DNA of 64,000 nucleotides from Brachypodius melanocephalos (lineage: Eukaryota > Chordata > Aves > Passeriformes > Pycnonotidae), in assembly GCA_013398615.1 (NCBI GenBank), contig VZSR01002145.1, positions 732,546 to 796,545 of the forward strand. Reading direction: 5' to 3'. The notes beneath the pieces were generated by a model that saw nothing but the letters and a program-made list of their open reading frames with translations, searched no databases and had not been told where the DNA came from. Positions within the stretch are counted from its first letter, which is position 1. The number at the start of each line of letters is the position of its first letter. The position numbers and the translations under genes were made by a program. Shown here piece by piece: positions 1 to 13,600 of the stretch.

Positions 1-1512
1 GAGTGGTGTGCTAAGCTTTTTATTACTGAAATACTTTGATGTTTTTGAAAGGTGCTTGAAGTAGCTTAGCTCTTGTCACACAGTGTTACAGCTGACATCT
101 TCCTTGATTTATTAGAAGTGGAGCTTGGGCAGCCCTAATGTGGTCACATAACAGTGGGTGAGCCAATTTAATTGAAGCAAAGATTTGTATTTTCCTCATA
201 TATTTAGGTATTTATCTGGAAAATGTGTTTTAGAACTCAGTCTAAAATGATTGAATAATTTGATGTTTAAAGTATTTTCAAAGTTGTTACAGAGCCTTTA
301 ATAACTTCTATTTCAAGAGCACAGACTTGGCAGCTAGCATGGGAGATGTGGTTTTACTCTATAGGTTGATTGTGTTTCGTTGCTTATGGAAATTGAAACA
401 ATTCCTTTTGCTCCTTTTATTGGAAGCATTTTTCAGTTGGATTTTTTTGAGAAAGTTAGAATCTAATTGCTGCATCTGTGTGTATTTGTATGCCTGTAGC
501 ATGGTTTGTTCCCCTGCTCCAAAGCCTCCCTCAGCATCCCTTTGAGCTGGAGCAGAGTGCTTTTCCCCTAACCTGTTTTCCCTTGCAGATGGCTTGTAGA
601 GCAACAGTTAAGTGTTTGACCAATTGTTGCTGGTCTCCACAGGGGTCAGCCTGCTGCCAGTCAGCACTGCTGATCCCTGACCTGGGTTTCCTGTTTAGGC
701 ATATTTCTGGGCCTTACACAGCAGCTGGGGGATTTTTGGCATGAAAAGCACAGCAGTGGGGACCTTCCCATTCCCAGGGAGGGCTGTTAAGTTTCCCTGG
801 AGCTGAAGATGTGAAGAACTGCTTTTGTGTCTAGTACTAGAAATCACATTCCAGGTCTGAAACACATCTGTAGCCTTGGAAGGAGCCGTGGCAGTCCCGG
901 GTTTGTGGGAACAGATGCTGTAGTGATCAGTGGCTCGGTGTCTGGGAGATGCTGAGTAAATTCTCTGGGACACCAGTGTGAAAAGATGCTGTTGTGTTTA
1001 AACTGGTGTGATTGAACTTCATCCTGTGTGCTCAGGCTAGAGAAACGTGGACCAAGAATGGTTGTAGCTCACTGCAGTGCTAACCAGTCCCATCAGTCCC
1101 TGCTATACTCTGAGATCTTACCTGGGGCAGGACCTGCTGTGGAGGAGCAGTAGCCTAAAGCTGTCAGGAGTCCATGACTTCCATGTTTAGTTGGAAAGAT
1201 GACAAGGTTACTGCCACAGGAGGGTGGATGACAGGAGGACTTAGGCAAATCTCAGGCACAGTCAATCCACAGAAGGTACTGGCATCTTGTAAGACTCATC
1301 ACTGGTTTTCTAGCTCCATTGTCAGTATGAGGATGGCACAAGACTGTAATATTAAGTCTTAATTGTGCAAGATCTTTTATTTCTAGATCTGGAAACGTTT
1401 ATCTGAGATGATGGAACATTCCCCTGCTATTGAAATGTGTAGTTTTGCAGGTGTGTTCATACCTGTCTGACAGGATTTGATGGAAAAGTTTATTTACTTT
1501 GTGTATTTTTAG

Positions 1513-1619
1513 ATTGCAGGAACTGACTGTTTGTTCAGAAGATAATGCTGATGTTCATGATATTGAACTTTTACAGTACATCAGTGTGGATTGTTCAAAA
1601 CTCAAGCGACTCTTACAAG
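1513..1619 (+). CDS. NF1: NF1 exon 5
   Basis: 107 nt. Acceptor TTTTTAG, donor GTATGA. After one base completing a split codon it encodes LQELTVCSEDNADVHDIELL and continues to KLKRLLQ, close to human codons 160-196. It is the first exon visible; the upstream exon is outside the window. Confidence 0.96.
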
Positions 1620-4600
1620 GTATGATCCGAGCCTGTGTTTTGAAATGTTTCTATTTGAATCTGGTTAGTCAGAGATGACACAGTGCAATTGATATATCTG
1701 GGTTTTATTGCTCTGTTTTACTCCAAACAGTCATGTATTTACTGAAGTATTTAAAAATAGTTAAGTACTATTAAAACATTGATTTGAAAATTGCTTTGCA
1801 CTTCAAATATCTTGTACAACCTGTGTTGTTTTTAGAACAAGTTTCTGTTCTAAATGCAAAAATGTTTTATCTTTGCAGAGACTGTATTCAAGTTTAAAGC
1901 CCTTAAGAAAGTAGCTCAGTTAGCTGTTATCAACAGTCTTGAGAAGGTAATTGTTCAAAACTTCTGTTTCATTGCTTGTTTGCAGACTTTTCTTCTGGTT
2001 TAGGAGTAGTTGCAATTCAGTGATGTACTATAAAATAAAAATTGCTGCCTCCCGTTCATGCAAATATGTTTTGCAAGAAGTTTTGAGTGATTAGAATTAA
2101 TAATAAAACTTCTCTTTGTTTAAATGTGTAGTTGGTAAAATTGTTGAAGCTCTGGAATGTAAAGGTGCTTCCCATTATCTGCAGGCATTTTGGAACTGGG
2201 TGGAAAACTATCCTGATGAATTCACAAAGCTGTACCAAACTCCCCAGACTGACATGGCTGGTAAGACATAACACATGACAGTGTTCAAGGTTGGTTTCTC
2301 AGACATCCCCAAATGCATTCACTTGCATTTTGTGCCCTCTTTGCTCTTAGTGCAGCCTGCAAATAAACAAATTTCTGTCAGCCTTTGTCAGGGCAAGCAA
2401 GGGTATGTTCCTGTCTCTTTTCTTTCCTGACTTCCCTCTTACAAGAGATTCATTTTGTGCTTCACAACACATAAAAAGAAACCCCAAAAGATGGAGACTT
2501 TTTAAATGTATATTTTTCATCTTGATACAGGGTAAAAACTTAGAGAACATCACCTTTACTTGTCTCTAGTGAAAAAGAGAGGAGAATTTGTATTTTCAGG
2601 TAAACCATGTCTTTAACTGGGTTGAGACCGTTTGATCCCCAGTAGCATGTCAGTAATGTGCAAACCAGAACTTTCCTTCTGTGTAGGTGGAAGTGTCCCT
2701 CTGCTCTTTTATACCTGTTCTTTACCTCTTTGTAGTTGAAACTGCTGTTGAACTTGGGCTTATGTTTTATGCAGATTGTGCTGAGAAGTTGTTTGATTTA
2801 GTGGATGGCTTTGCTGAAAGCACGAAACGTAAAGCAGCAGTGTGGCCACTGCAGATCATCCTCCTGGTCCTGTGTCCAGAGATAATCCAAGATATAGCAA
2901 AGGATGTGGTAGAGGAAACTAAAATGAACAAGGTGAGAGAAGTAGCCGAATTTTGGCTCTGGTTTTTAGAGTATGCTTGATTTTGCTGATTCTGTATTTC
3001 AGGGATGTTTAATTTTGTCTTTCCTCCTTAAAGAGCACGTTGCAATTCCATATGTAAATTTATGCACTCTTTTTAAGTTCTCACCTTACATATGTTCTTT
3101 TACTGTCAGTAATTCATACAGATATTATGTCCCAAACAATGTTATTTGAGAACTTTTCCATCTCCTTGGAGATTTGAATCTCTGTGCTGTGATTTCCTCT
3201 GCCTCCACCCGCAGCAAACGGCTGTGCTGAGGTTCTGGGGTCTGCGGGGGGCTGTGAGCCCCCTGTACAGTTCCAGCACCTGCTGGGTTTGATGTGGCTG
3301 CAGCATCAGGGCCGAGTGAACAACCAGCCCGTGTGCCATTCTGATTGCTCTGGGTCAGGCAGAGGGAGTGTCTGTAATAACGGCAGGATTTCTCCAGAGT
3401 GCTGCGTCCAGTCGGTTTTTGCCATCACAATGTCTGGTTATAACTGTCCCTGCTTTGAATTCTGCAGAAGCTGTTCCTGGACAATCTCAGGAAGGCCCTG
3501 GCAGGACACGGTGGGAGCAGGCAGCTGACTGAAAGTGCTGCTATTGCTTGTGTTAAACTGTGCAAAGCATCTACGTACATCAACTGGGAAGATAATTCCG
3601 TCATTTTCCTGCTAGTGCAGTCCATGGTAGTAGATCTTAAGGTGAGGATGTCTGTTTCCTAATTGCAGTGAAGAAATTTGAAATAATGGACTTTGAATTT
3701 CTTCTTAGTTGAATACCAATGGTTTTCAATGGAAAATTTTGTATTAAAAGTAGCCAAGAGTAATCATGGTATCTGATTTATATATTTATATTTTTTTGAA
3801 TTGTATAGAATTTGCTGTTTAACCCAAGCAAACCTTTTTCAAGAGGCAATCAAAATGCAGATGTAGACCTGATGATTGACTGCTTGGTTTCCTGCTTCCG
3901 CATAAATCCTCACAATAACCAACACTTCAAGGTAAGAACACTGCTTCTGCTAAGTCATTCTCTACATGCTATTGACGACCTGTCAGTTATAAAAGCTGTG
4001 CTAACAGCAGCTTGAAGCTCATAAATGAGTTCAACTGTATAAATATCCCTTAGTAATAAATCCTTGCATGTTTTGATAAATCTTTTCACAGCTGATTAAG
4101 CTTCTCTTGTTCAGATTTGACAGCTTTGTCAATTTAATAAAAAGGCTCCAGAATATTTTTCAGGGTGATAAGAAAGATGGCAAAGACAAAGATATTCCTC
4201 AGTGGCTTTTATGTATTTTTATTGTAGATCTGCTTGGCACAGAATTCCCCATCAACATTTCATTATGTGCTGGTAAATTCACTCCACCGAATCATCACAA
4301 ATGTAAGTTCTGGCAGTATTTCATCAGCCCAGGGTCTGGGGCTTCTGTTCAGATCAATATCTGCTTAGTAAACACTATTTGCATAGCACACCAAATCTTG
4401 TGAGTGCAGAACATCTCAGGGTCGGTGCCTGTTCAGGAGACAGAGTGATGTAGTAGCTAGGTCGGAATGGTTGCTTCAGTTGCAGCCTATTTAAATGTTA
4501 TGAGTTTGATAATGGGCATGCAGAATGATGATGGGCAGACTGGTAACAGTGTGCAGAGCACTCAGGGTGAGGGTTGTGTACAGCCAGTGGCACAGAGCCA

Positions 4601-7600
4601 TGGCTCAGGGTGTGCAGAGCGCTTAGGTGAGGGTTGGGTACACTCAGTGGCACAGAGCCATGGCTCGGGGTGTGCAGACACTCAGGTGAGGGTTGGGTAC
4701 ACTCAGTGGCACAGAGCCATGGCTCAGGGTGTGCAGACGCTCAGGTGAGGGTTGGGTACACTCAGTGGCACAGAGCTGTGAGGTTGGGTGCACTCAGTGG
4801 CACAGCCATGGCTCAGGCTCAGCGCTGCCCTTGCCTTGCAGTCAGCTCTGGACTGGTGGCCGCGCATCGACGCCGTGTACTGCCACGCCGTGGAGCTGCG
4901 CAGCATGTTCAGCGACACCCTGCACCGCGCCATGCAGGGCTGCGGGGCGCACCCCGCCATCCGCATGACCCCGGTAAGCCTGGGGCCTTCCCCTTCCCTG
5001 GGCCCTGCCCTCCTCTTCATCACCTTCACACTGCAGACAGAGGGGGGAAGAAGGTGGTGGTGCACAGAGCAGCAGGGAGCCCCGTGTGCTCTCCAGCCCT
5101 GCAGTGGTGGGGGATTGGCTGTTCCTAGGTCGATGTCTCTCGGTTTTCCTCCTGCTTTTAAACTGGTGACATACAAGTATTTGTCCTGTAACTGTCCTCT
5201 GTGCCTAACTGTCCATTTTAAGCTTTCTGGCTCTGAATAGCCTGCTATTCAGACATAACATGTCCATCCTTGCTTCATGTGAAAAACCAAAGCATTCTGT
5301 ATGTGAAGATAATCACTGAAAACTCTGATCCTTTTACCATGATTGGCATGTTCATTTGTCTTGCTTTATGTTGAGCAAGTTGACTGTTTGGTCTTGGTGA
5401 CAGCAACAAAGTAAAAGATTTTTCAACCATTATGAAATACAATCAATATTCTTGGCTGTCTTGGAGCAAGTCTTGAGTAAATTCAGATTTGTAGTTCATC
5501 CAAATTCTTCTAGTAAGTCCACACACAGCTGTGTTGCTGCATTCTCCTCTGAACATTCCTTGAGGACTTCTGCTGTGGCAAGTGGTCTTGGTGGGTTGGT
5601 TTAGAAAGCCTAAAATGAGACATAAAAATACTACTCTTGGGCTTCTCAAAGGAGAGCAAATGAGCACAATGCTTTTGGTTGAAAGCTACTCCATGTTTAA
5701 CTTGCTTTTCACCTGTGTGTATTCATCTGTTGGAGAATAGTTGCCCTGACAATACCCCTGCTCTGACTGGTGGTGCTTTGTCTTCTGCTTCTCACTTTCC
5801 CTGTGCCTGGCTGCTGTCGCCCACGTGGTCAGATGCCCACCAGTCCCTGCTTTGCATGGCCCTGGGCCTCTGCTGCTGTAAGTATGACCCGTAACTACCG
5901 CAGAAAAGCCCTTCCTTGCGCTGACTTTTCTGTGCATAGTTACCCGCAGAGCCCGCCAGCCCCCGGGCAGCACCACTGCAGCTGCTTCCCCAGGAAGGCA
6001 CTGCTGGTTCTGTGCCCAGCACGATGCTCCTCCCCAGTGCCCCTGCTCTGCTTTGGAACTGGGTCCCTGTTTCCAGCCTGCACTCACTGCTCTGCACTCC
6101 TGCACGTTTGTCCTGTCTGGTGCTGTCTGGCAGTTGGTCCCTCGTGCGTTGCACGGAGCCTGGCCTGGCTTTCTCACTGACACTCTTCAGTTTGCATGGT
6201 GTGGAGGCAATAAATGACTTCACACAAACACGTCTCCTTTCACCACGTGCCTCTTGGAGAAATCCCTGAACTGTGGCAAATTAAGGCTTAGCACAGACTT
6301 AGCTACCTCTACCAGTGTGCTATCAATTTCTTGATCAGATGATTTATGTGGTAGGTTTTATTCCATATATTTGCAGAATAACTAATTATTAAAATAATAC
6401 GAGGACCTAATTTCTTGTAGAATTTAATCATACCATGTCACAGCTCGTCCGTTACCTTCAAGGTGATTTCAACCTAGGCTTTCTCCTTTTGTTCAAAACT
6501 TACGAGTAGTTCACTGTTTTTTCAGCTGGAAGCAGATTATTTTTATATTTTTATATTTTATATTGAAGGATGGCCTGTGTACCTTTTAGAACTAAAAAGT
6601 TAATTTTCCAGGGATTGTTGAGGTGAACAGTCCTTTTTCCACTTTTCTTTTGCCAGTTTGTCTCTTTTGCAAAAAGTTTTCTTACATCTTTTCTTATGCA
6701 GCTTACTGAAATAATTAAGGGAACATTAAAGATATAATAGTGATTGCCTGTGAGAGAGGGGATTTTGAACTGGAAGGCTACGTGACTATACTTGAGTTTT
6801 ATATACTTCTCAACTTTTTCTTGAGTTACAGATGATAAAAGCAATGCATTTCATAAGATGTTTAATTATAACTGTTATGTTTGACTATCTTCCTGACAAG
6901 GACTGTGATTTTTTTGCTTCCATCAGAGCCTTACATTTAAGGAAAAAATGACGAGCCTTAAATTTAAAGAAAAACCTACTGATTTGGAAACCAGAAGCTA
7001 CAAGTTCTTGCTGTTGTCCTTGGTGAAACTGATCCATGCAGATCCAAAGCTTTTGCTGTGTGTAAGTAAATCCTACTGTCATACTGTTCAATTGTAGTGG
7101 AATTTACTTTTGAAGCTACTAAATGAATGAAAATTAATGGTCACCTGGCCATCTACTTATCTTTTTCTCTGGTTATGATGCTCCTGGGGTTTTAAAGGAG
7201 AAAGAAACTGTAAGAGACTTTATAGAATCAGAACAACACAGTGAGAGGGAGCATGAAGTACTGTGACTCTGAAGGGGAAGGTGGGGGAAGGAGAGGGGAA
7301 TAGAAGAAAATTAAAATAAGGGGGTTGGAAATTAGTCATCATTTCAATGAGTACTGTCTTAGATCTTCCATTTTCTCAGGTCTGTGATGGTTTAATATAA
7401 AAATATTCCAGTTCTGTCAGAGACATGATATGCAAGGCGTGTTACGGATTAAAAATAAAATGACAGATTCTCTGAAAGATCCCTAAATCCCCTTAGTTGA
7501 GCAGCAGGAGTGCTGCAGTAGCTGTCAGTAGCGTGGTCAAGCAGGAGCAGCAGGTGGTTTAAGTGAGGGTGTGTTGTGTGTTTTTGTGCAGAACCCCAGG

Positions 7601-10600
7601 AAGCAGGGCCCCGACTCGCAGGGCAGCACGGCCGAGCTGATCACGGGGCTGGTGCAGCTGGTGCCACAGTCCAGCATGCCCGACATCGCCCAGGAGGCCA
7701 TGGAGGTGAGGGGCACAGCCAGGGCTGCAGGGGGGACACTGCTGCTGCACAGCCTCTCCTTCACAAACACTCACTGTCTGTCTGTCTGTCTGTGTGCTCA
7801 GCATGGCTTTGCACAGAAATACCGGGGAAAACCCCTGGGTCCGCAGTATGAGCATGAAGTAAAGACTAAAATGAAATGCTGTTGACACAGTCTATGGAAA
7901 ATGCTTTTTATGTCTTTTGTTGTTCTTAAAGCAGTGTAATGAATATGTGACTGCACTTGTTTCTCTGCCTGTGCTCAGGCACTCTGTAAAGTTCTGTCCT
8001 TAAGTGAAACTCTTTGCCTTTAGGCCTTGCTGGTTCTGCACCAGTTGGACAGCATTGACTTGTGGAATCCAGATGCTCCTATAGAAACATTCTGGGAAAT
8101 CAGGTATGTAAATTAACTTCTGTATATGAGAGAAATAGCTGTTATGATTTGTCTTCTCTTTTGAAATAGTTGTGAGCATTTTGGGAAAGCTTTGCAACAC
8201 CAGGGAGTTCATGGTCTCTTTGGGTGTGGGGAACACCCATAACACCTGACACTAATGTGGACCCTTTGGCAGTTTTAACAGAGAGTGTGAGGCCTGACGG
8301 GATATGAAGAAGGAACATCCCTAGATGTGTTCCTTCCAGAGCAGAGTTGACCTGTTGTCAGAGCAGTGTAGGTAACTCGTGCTGCCCTGTCTGTGCTGTC
8401 TCTGTCCCGGGCAGAGCTGGAGCTCCGGGCTGGCTGCCCACGCAGCTTCAGCTGCTCCCAGGCTGTGGGCATTGGGAAAGGGTCCCAGGGGAGCTTGGCC
8501 TGTCCATGCACACTCTGACCTCTCTGTTGTACTGCTGGAAGCCCAGGGTAGTGTTTGCACAGGGTGTTCATGCTAAGTGCCTATTTCTATGTGAAATGTA
8601 GTGTAATACCTTCAGAAGTGTTGGTGCTCTGTCAGAAGGCTGATGCTGAATTTCATTTTGCTGCAGTTCACAAATGCTTTTTTATATCTGCAAGAAGCTT
8701 ACAAGTCATCAGATGCTCAGCAGTACAGAAATCCTCAAGTGGCTGCGAGAGATTCTCATCTGTAGGAATAAATTTCTGCTAAAAAACAAAGTAAGTGAAC
8801 ATTACCATCTCCCTGTTAGGATCATTAACATGAATTGTTCTCTGTTGTGTCACTTCCTTTATTTACCTGGTTATTTTTGATCGGAAGAGATTTAATAGCT
8901 ACTCCTACGTGTTCTGTTCTCTGATTTCCACTCTCTGCTTTGTGAGGCATCTTGGTTAGAATTGGTTACCAAAGTTAGGTTTGGGATTTTTATTTATTTT
9001 TTCCTTTAGCTGCACAGGTTGCTGTACTTGCCTGGAAAATGAATGTTTCAAAGAAACCTGTGCCTTGTGCCTCTTTGCCTAATACAGGGAAATAGTCCCC
9101 AAGGTGAGAGAAAGGGAAGGCAGTTAATGGTAAAATACACATGTTCATGAGCAAAGTAGGTTTCCTTTTGCATCTCAGGTTCTTCTGAGTCCCAGAATTC
9201 TGACTTGCTTCCTTCTGATATTCTTTAAGTATCAAGTAATGTATTTCTTAAGGGGAAATACCAGTCTAAGATGCCATTAACAGTGGAACTTGATAACGCC
9301 CTGAGAGCAGCAGTGGAAAAAGTACAACGTAAATGTCCAAGAGCTTTTTACCTTCCTCAGATCTATGCCTTTTACTCTTTTAAAAGCATCAGTTGATATA
9401 CTCTTTTCCTCCCCTCTCTTTATAGCAATCAGATAGGAGTTCCTGCCATTTCCTCTTCCTTTATGATGTCTCTGGAAGTGGAACTAGTCAAATTTCTCTT
9501 GACCATGATGAAATGATACGCTGTGCACCAGGGGCTACCTTGAGGAAAGGGAAGGGGAATTCTTCCATGGTAAGTAATACATATTTATAGATTTTGGCAC
9601 TTGGTAAAAAACCTGTGGGCAAGTAGAAATTAAATTACTTTTGGAGTATTTTTTGAAAATAAAATTAATTATTTCTGAGGAGGACAATAAATGTATCCTA
9701 AATAATGTATGTATTTAATTGTACTGGTTAACAGTGATGTTTCAGACTTCACAAAGTCACATTTTTTAATTTAAAATGTTGGCAAATATTTTTTGATTAG
9801 GATTGCAAACAGCATTGTGACAGCATATAAGAGCTCTGATCCTTTTTAGGATGGTTTATTCCTACTAGAACAAAAAAGCAGTTTGAAGCACAGTTTGGCC
9901 AGGGTTGAATTTTCACAGGCAATGTTCCCCAGCTGGGCATTGTGTGTTTCCCAGGAAAGCACGGCAGGATGCAGTGGAACACCGATCTGCCGCCAAGCCC
10001 AGACCAAGCTGGAAGTGGCCTTGTACATGTTCCTGTGGAGCCCAGATATCGAGGCAGTCCTGGTGGCCATGTCCTGCTTCCGTCACCTCTGTGAGGAGGC
10101 CGACATCAGATGTGGAGTAGATGAGGTCTCAGTGCATAATTTTTTGCCAAACTACAACACTTTCATGGAGTTTGCATCTGTGAGCAACATGATGTCGACA
10201 GGTAAGAGTCATGAGTCGGCTCAAGTAACTTTGTGCTTGGACAGAAGACTCTGACTTGTGTTTGGGTTCTTTAACCAGGTTGAGGTTCTTGATTTCATGC
10301 TGCTCTGGCTTTTCCTGAAATGTCTTAATTATTAGAATTGCTAGAAAGTGTAAGGAATTTGAGTGGCCGAGCTCAGGAGGATTTTACGGTTGTGTAACAA
10401 GAAGCTACCTTTCTAAGGACTTTAAGGGGGATATGTTCCTCTTAATTCAATAATTACTTTCAAAGATCACAAATTTGGCATAGGTGGGTTTTTGAAAACT
10501 TGGTTCAGTGTTCTGTGCCCTTTGCAGGGAGAGCAGCTCTTCAGAAGAGAGTGATGGCGTTATTGAGGCGCATTGAACACCCCACTGCAGGCAACACTGA

Positions 10601-13600
10601 GGTGAACTAACTTCTCACTTCATGTGCTCTGTGTGCATATTAAAAAAACCCACAGAAATATTGTTGCTCCAAGTAGTTTTGAAGTTAAATCTTGATATGT
10701 CTTATCTTCTTTCAGGCCTGGGAGGATACACATGCAAAATGGGAACAAGCTACAAAACTAATCCTTAACTATCCAAAGACCAAAATGGAAGATGGACAGG
10801 TGATATGAATTTTTCCATTGGTTCAACATTTAGAAATTTGAAATAAGTCTTTGAGCTTATTTATTTTAAAGAATTTGAATTTTACTGTTCCAAACCACCG
10901 TTGTCTCTCAGGTGACCGAGAGCCTGCACAAGACCATCGTGAAGCGGCGAATGTCGCACGTCAGCGGCGGCGGTTCCATCGACCTGTCGGACACGGAGTC
11001 TCTGCAGGAGTGGATCAACATGACGGGATTCCTGTGTGCCCTGGGTGGGGTGTGCCTGCAGCACCGCAGCAGCGCAGGGCTGGCCACCTACAGCCCCCCC
11101 ATGGGGCCCCTCAACGAGCGTAAGGGCTCCATGATCTCCATGGTCTCCACCGAGGGCAGCGTGGAGACCCCGGTCAGCAAATTCATCGACCGCCTGCTCA
11201 CCCTGATGGTCTGCAACCACGAGAAGGTGGGGCTGCAGATAAGGACCAACATCAAAGACCTGGTGGGGCTGGAGCTCAGCCCAGCGCTTTACCCAATGCT
11301 CTTCAACAAACTGAAGAATACCATCAGCAAGTTCTTTGACTCTCAAGGACAGGTAAAACGGTGATTCACATTTGTGTGATATTACTCACATTTGTCAGTC
11401 CTGACTTTCCCCCAGGTGACTGAAATGCATCTCTGTGTTCTGTGCACACCCCCTGTGAGCAGAGTGATCATCACAGCACATGTTAGTGATTATTGTGATT
11501 CCAGGCTGTATTTAATTTTTTGAATAGTGAACTCTTGAGTATAGAATCTGAGATTGTGTGTGGAATCCTTATGGCTGGCAGTGTTCACATACTGAATCTT
11601 GACATGTGTTGGAATTCTGTTGGCTTGACGGTAACTAGAAAAGTGCGTGTCCGTGAGATTTTTGAAATGTTGCAGTATCTTTGGCAAATACCCTTTCTTT
11701 GGTTTTATGTGTAAAAAATTAACCAGAAATTTTCATCTTGTAGGTCTTGTTAACTGACACCAACACCCAATTTGTAGAGCAAACCATTGCTATAATGAAG
11801 AATTTGCTTGACAATCACACAGAAGGGAGCTCAGAACACCTCGGACAAGCGAGCATTGAGACAATGATGCTGAATCTGGTTAGGTAAGGAGCCCTCTTGA
11901 CTTTCCTATCCACAGGAAGGTGTATGGGTGTATGGTGTTCCATAGATCAGCCCCATTCCCATAGGCATTCCTGGTTACTTTTCTGTATGCTGATGTTAGT
12001 GGTTAAAAACCAGCTGAAGGGCAGATTTCTGCTGTTTTACTCCGATAGAAAGCTGCTTTGGCCAGAAGAAATTTGCTACTGATGCAGGGGCTTTCTTAGG
12101 GGGGAGGAAGTGAAGTAGCATGAAGGTTTTAATTAATCTTTTTCCTTTTTTCTTCAGGTATGTGCGTGTGCTTGGAAATCTGGTACATGCCATTCAAATA
12201 AAAACAAAGCTCTGTCAGTTAGTAGAAGTAATGATGGAAAGGAGAGATGACCTTTCATTTTGTCAAGAAATGAAATTTAGGTAAGGATGGCATGACTTAA
12301 GTCAGAGGGTAGAGTACTGTGGGCACGTGTAGTTCTCCTGGGTTATGTGGTTAAAAAAGAAACCAAACTCCTGTCACACCAGTATTCCTGGTACAGGGAT
12401 AGTTCCCTTGTCTTTGTCTTTAGAACAGTGATGAGCCTGGTGCTGCATTTAAATATTACTTAGTTTGTGGTGATACTTAACAATTTAATGTGTGATCCAG
12501 ACTGGTAAAAAACCCCAACAAAGCTAAAACAATCTCTTTATGTGTAACAGGAACAAAATGGTGGAATATTTGACAGACTGGGTAATGGGAACATCTAATC
12601 AAGCAACAGATGAGGATGTGAAATGCTTGACAAGGTAAGGAGCACTCTTCACCTGTAACAGCATTCCAGGTGGCATTTTGATATCCATGGGTGAGCTGGC
12701 ATGTTGGACTTGCTGGAACAATAATAATGTTAAGGAAAAGACAAAAATTGAAACGGAAGCTTTGGTGAGCAACAGCAGAATTATATTTAATGTTTAGTCT
12801 TAAATGACCTGGCTCCTTTTAATACTTTCTCTAATTTGGAACCTGTACCACAAAATACAAGAGCTGTTTTCATGATGGATAGAATTTTAGGACAATACCT
12901 TTTATTATTAAAAATGTTATTTTCCATCTGCAGGTAGCGCTATAAGTAAGGGTGACTTTTATTTTATTTGTTAAATTCTATTTTCCAGAGATTTGGACCA
13001 GGCGAGTATGGAAGCAGTGGTCTCTCTGCTTGCTGGGCTTCCACTCCAGCCTGAGGAAGGAGATGGTGTTGAATTGATGGAAGCAAAATCTCAATTATTT
13101 CTCAAGTAAATAGTGACTTTTAACTATTTCTCTATACAATCACTCTAAAGCCCTGTATAACCCTTATTACAGGGTTATATTGTGCTTTGCATCCAGCAGA
13201 AATAATTTTATTATCCCAGCAGGAATTACCTCTTCTATGGCCCATTTCAAAATCTGTCTCATAGGTTTATGAAAACATTCTAAGTCAGAAAATAACTAGA
13301 AAACTTTGCTTTCTTTCTGCTTAGTGCAGGTGTGTGTTTCAGTCATGGCAGGGATTAGCTTGATTTGATAAAGTATTTTATTTATTTTTATCCACAAAAC
13401 TTAAACTCTCTTTGAAGACCCTGTTGACAGAGGGACACCAAGTGTTGGGGAGATGGGCACAGCAGGTTTGGGACTGAGGGAGGTTCTTGGACCACAGTTA
13501 GTGTTTGGGCTGTGCTGCAAGGACACTCCTCAGTTCAGGAGTGAGGTTTGGGGGGGGTTGTTGTGTGATTGCTGTTGTGAGTGAGGTTTTTGGGGGTTTG

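Noticed and set aside
4634..5240. Long overlapping open frames on both strands around exon 12
   Set aside because: They arise from the minisatellite and from the GC-rich exon 12; the NF1 frame accounts for the coding part.
5679..6269. Open frames up to 165 codons on both strands in intron 12
   Set aside because: Cys/Ser/Pro-rich with no similarity I recognise, no consistent splice boundaries, and open on both strands at once.
4303..6926. Counterparts of human NF1 alternative exons 9a and 10a-2
   Set aside because: Looked for in introns 11 and 12 but no convincing small in-frame exon was found; I do not remember their sequences well enough to exclude them.
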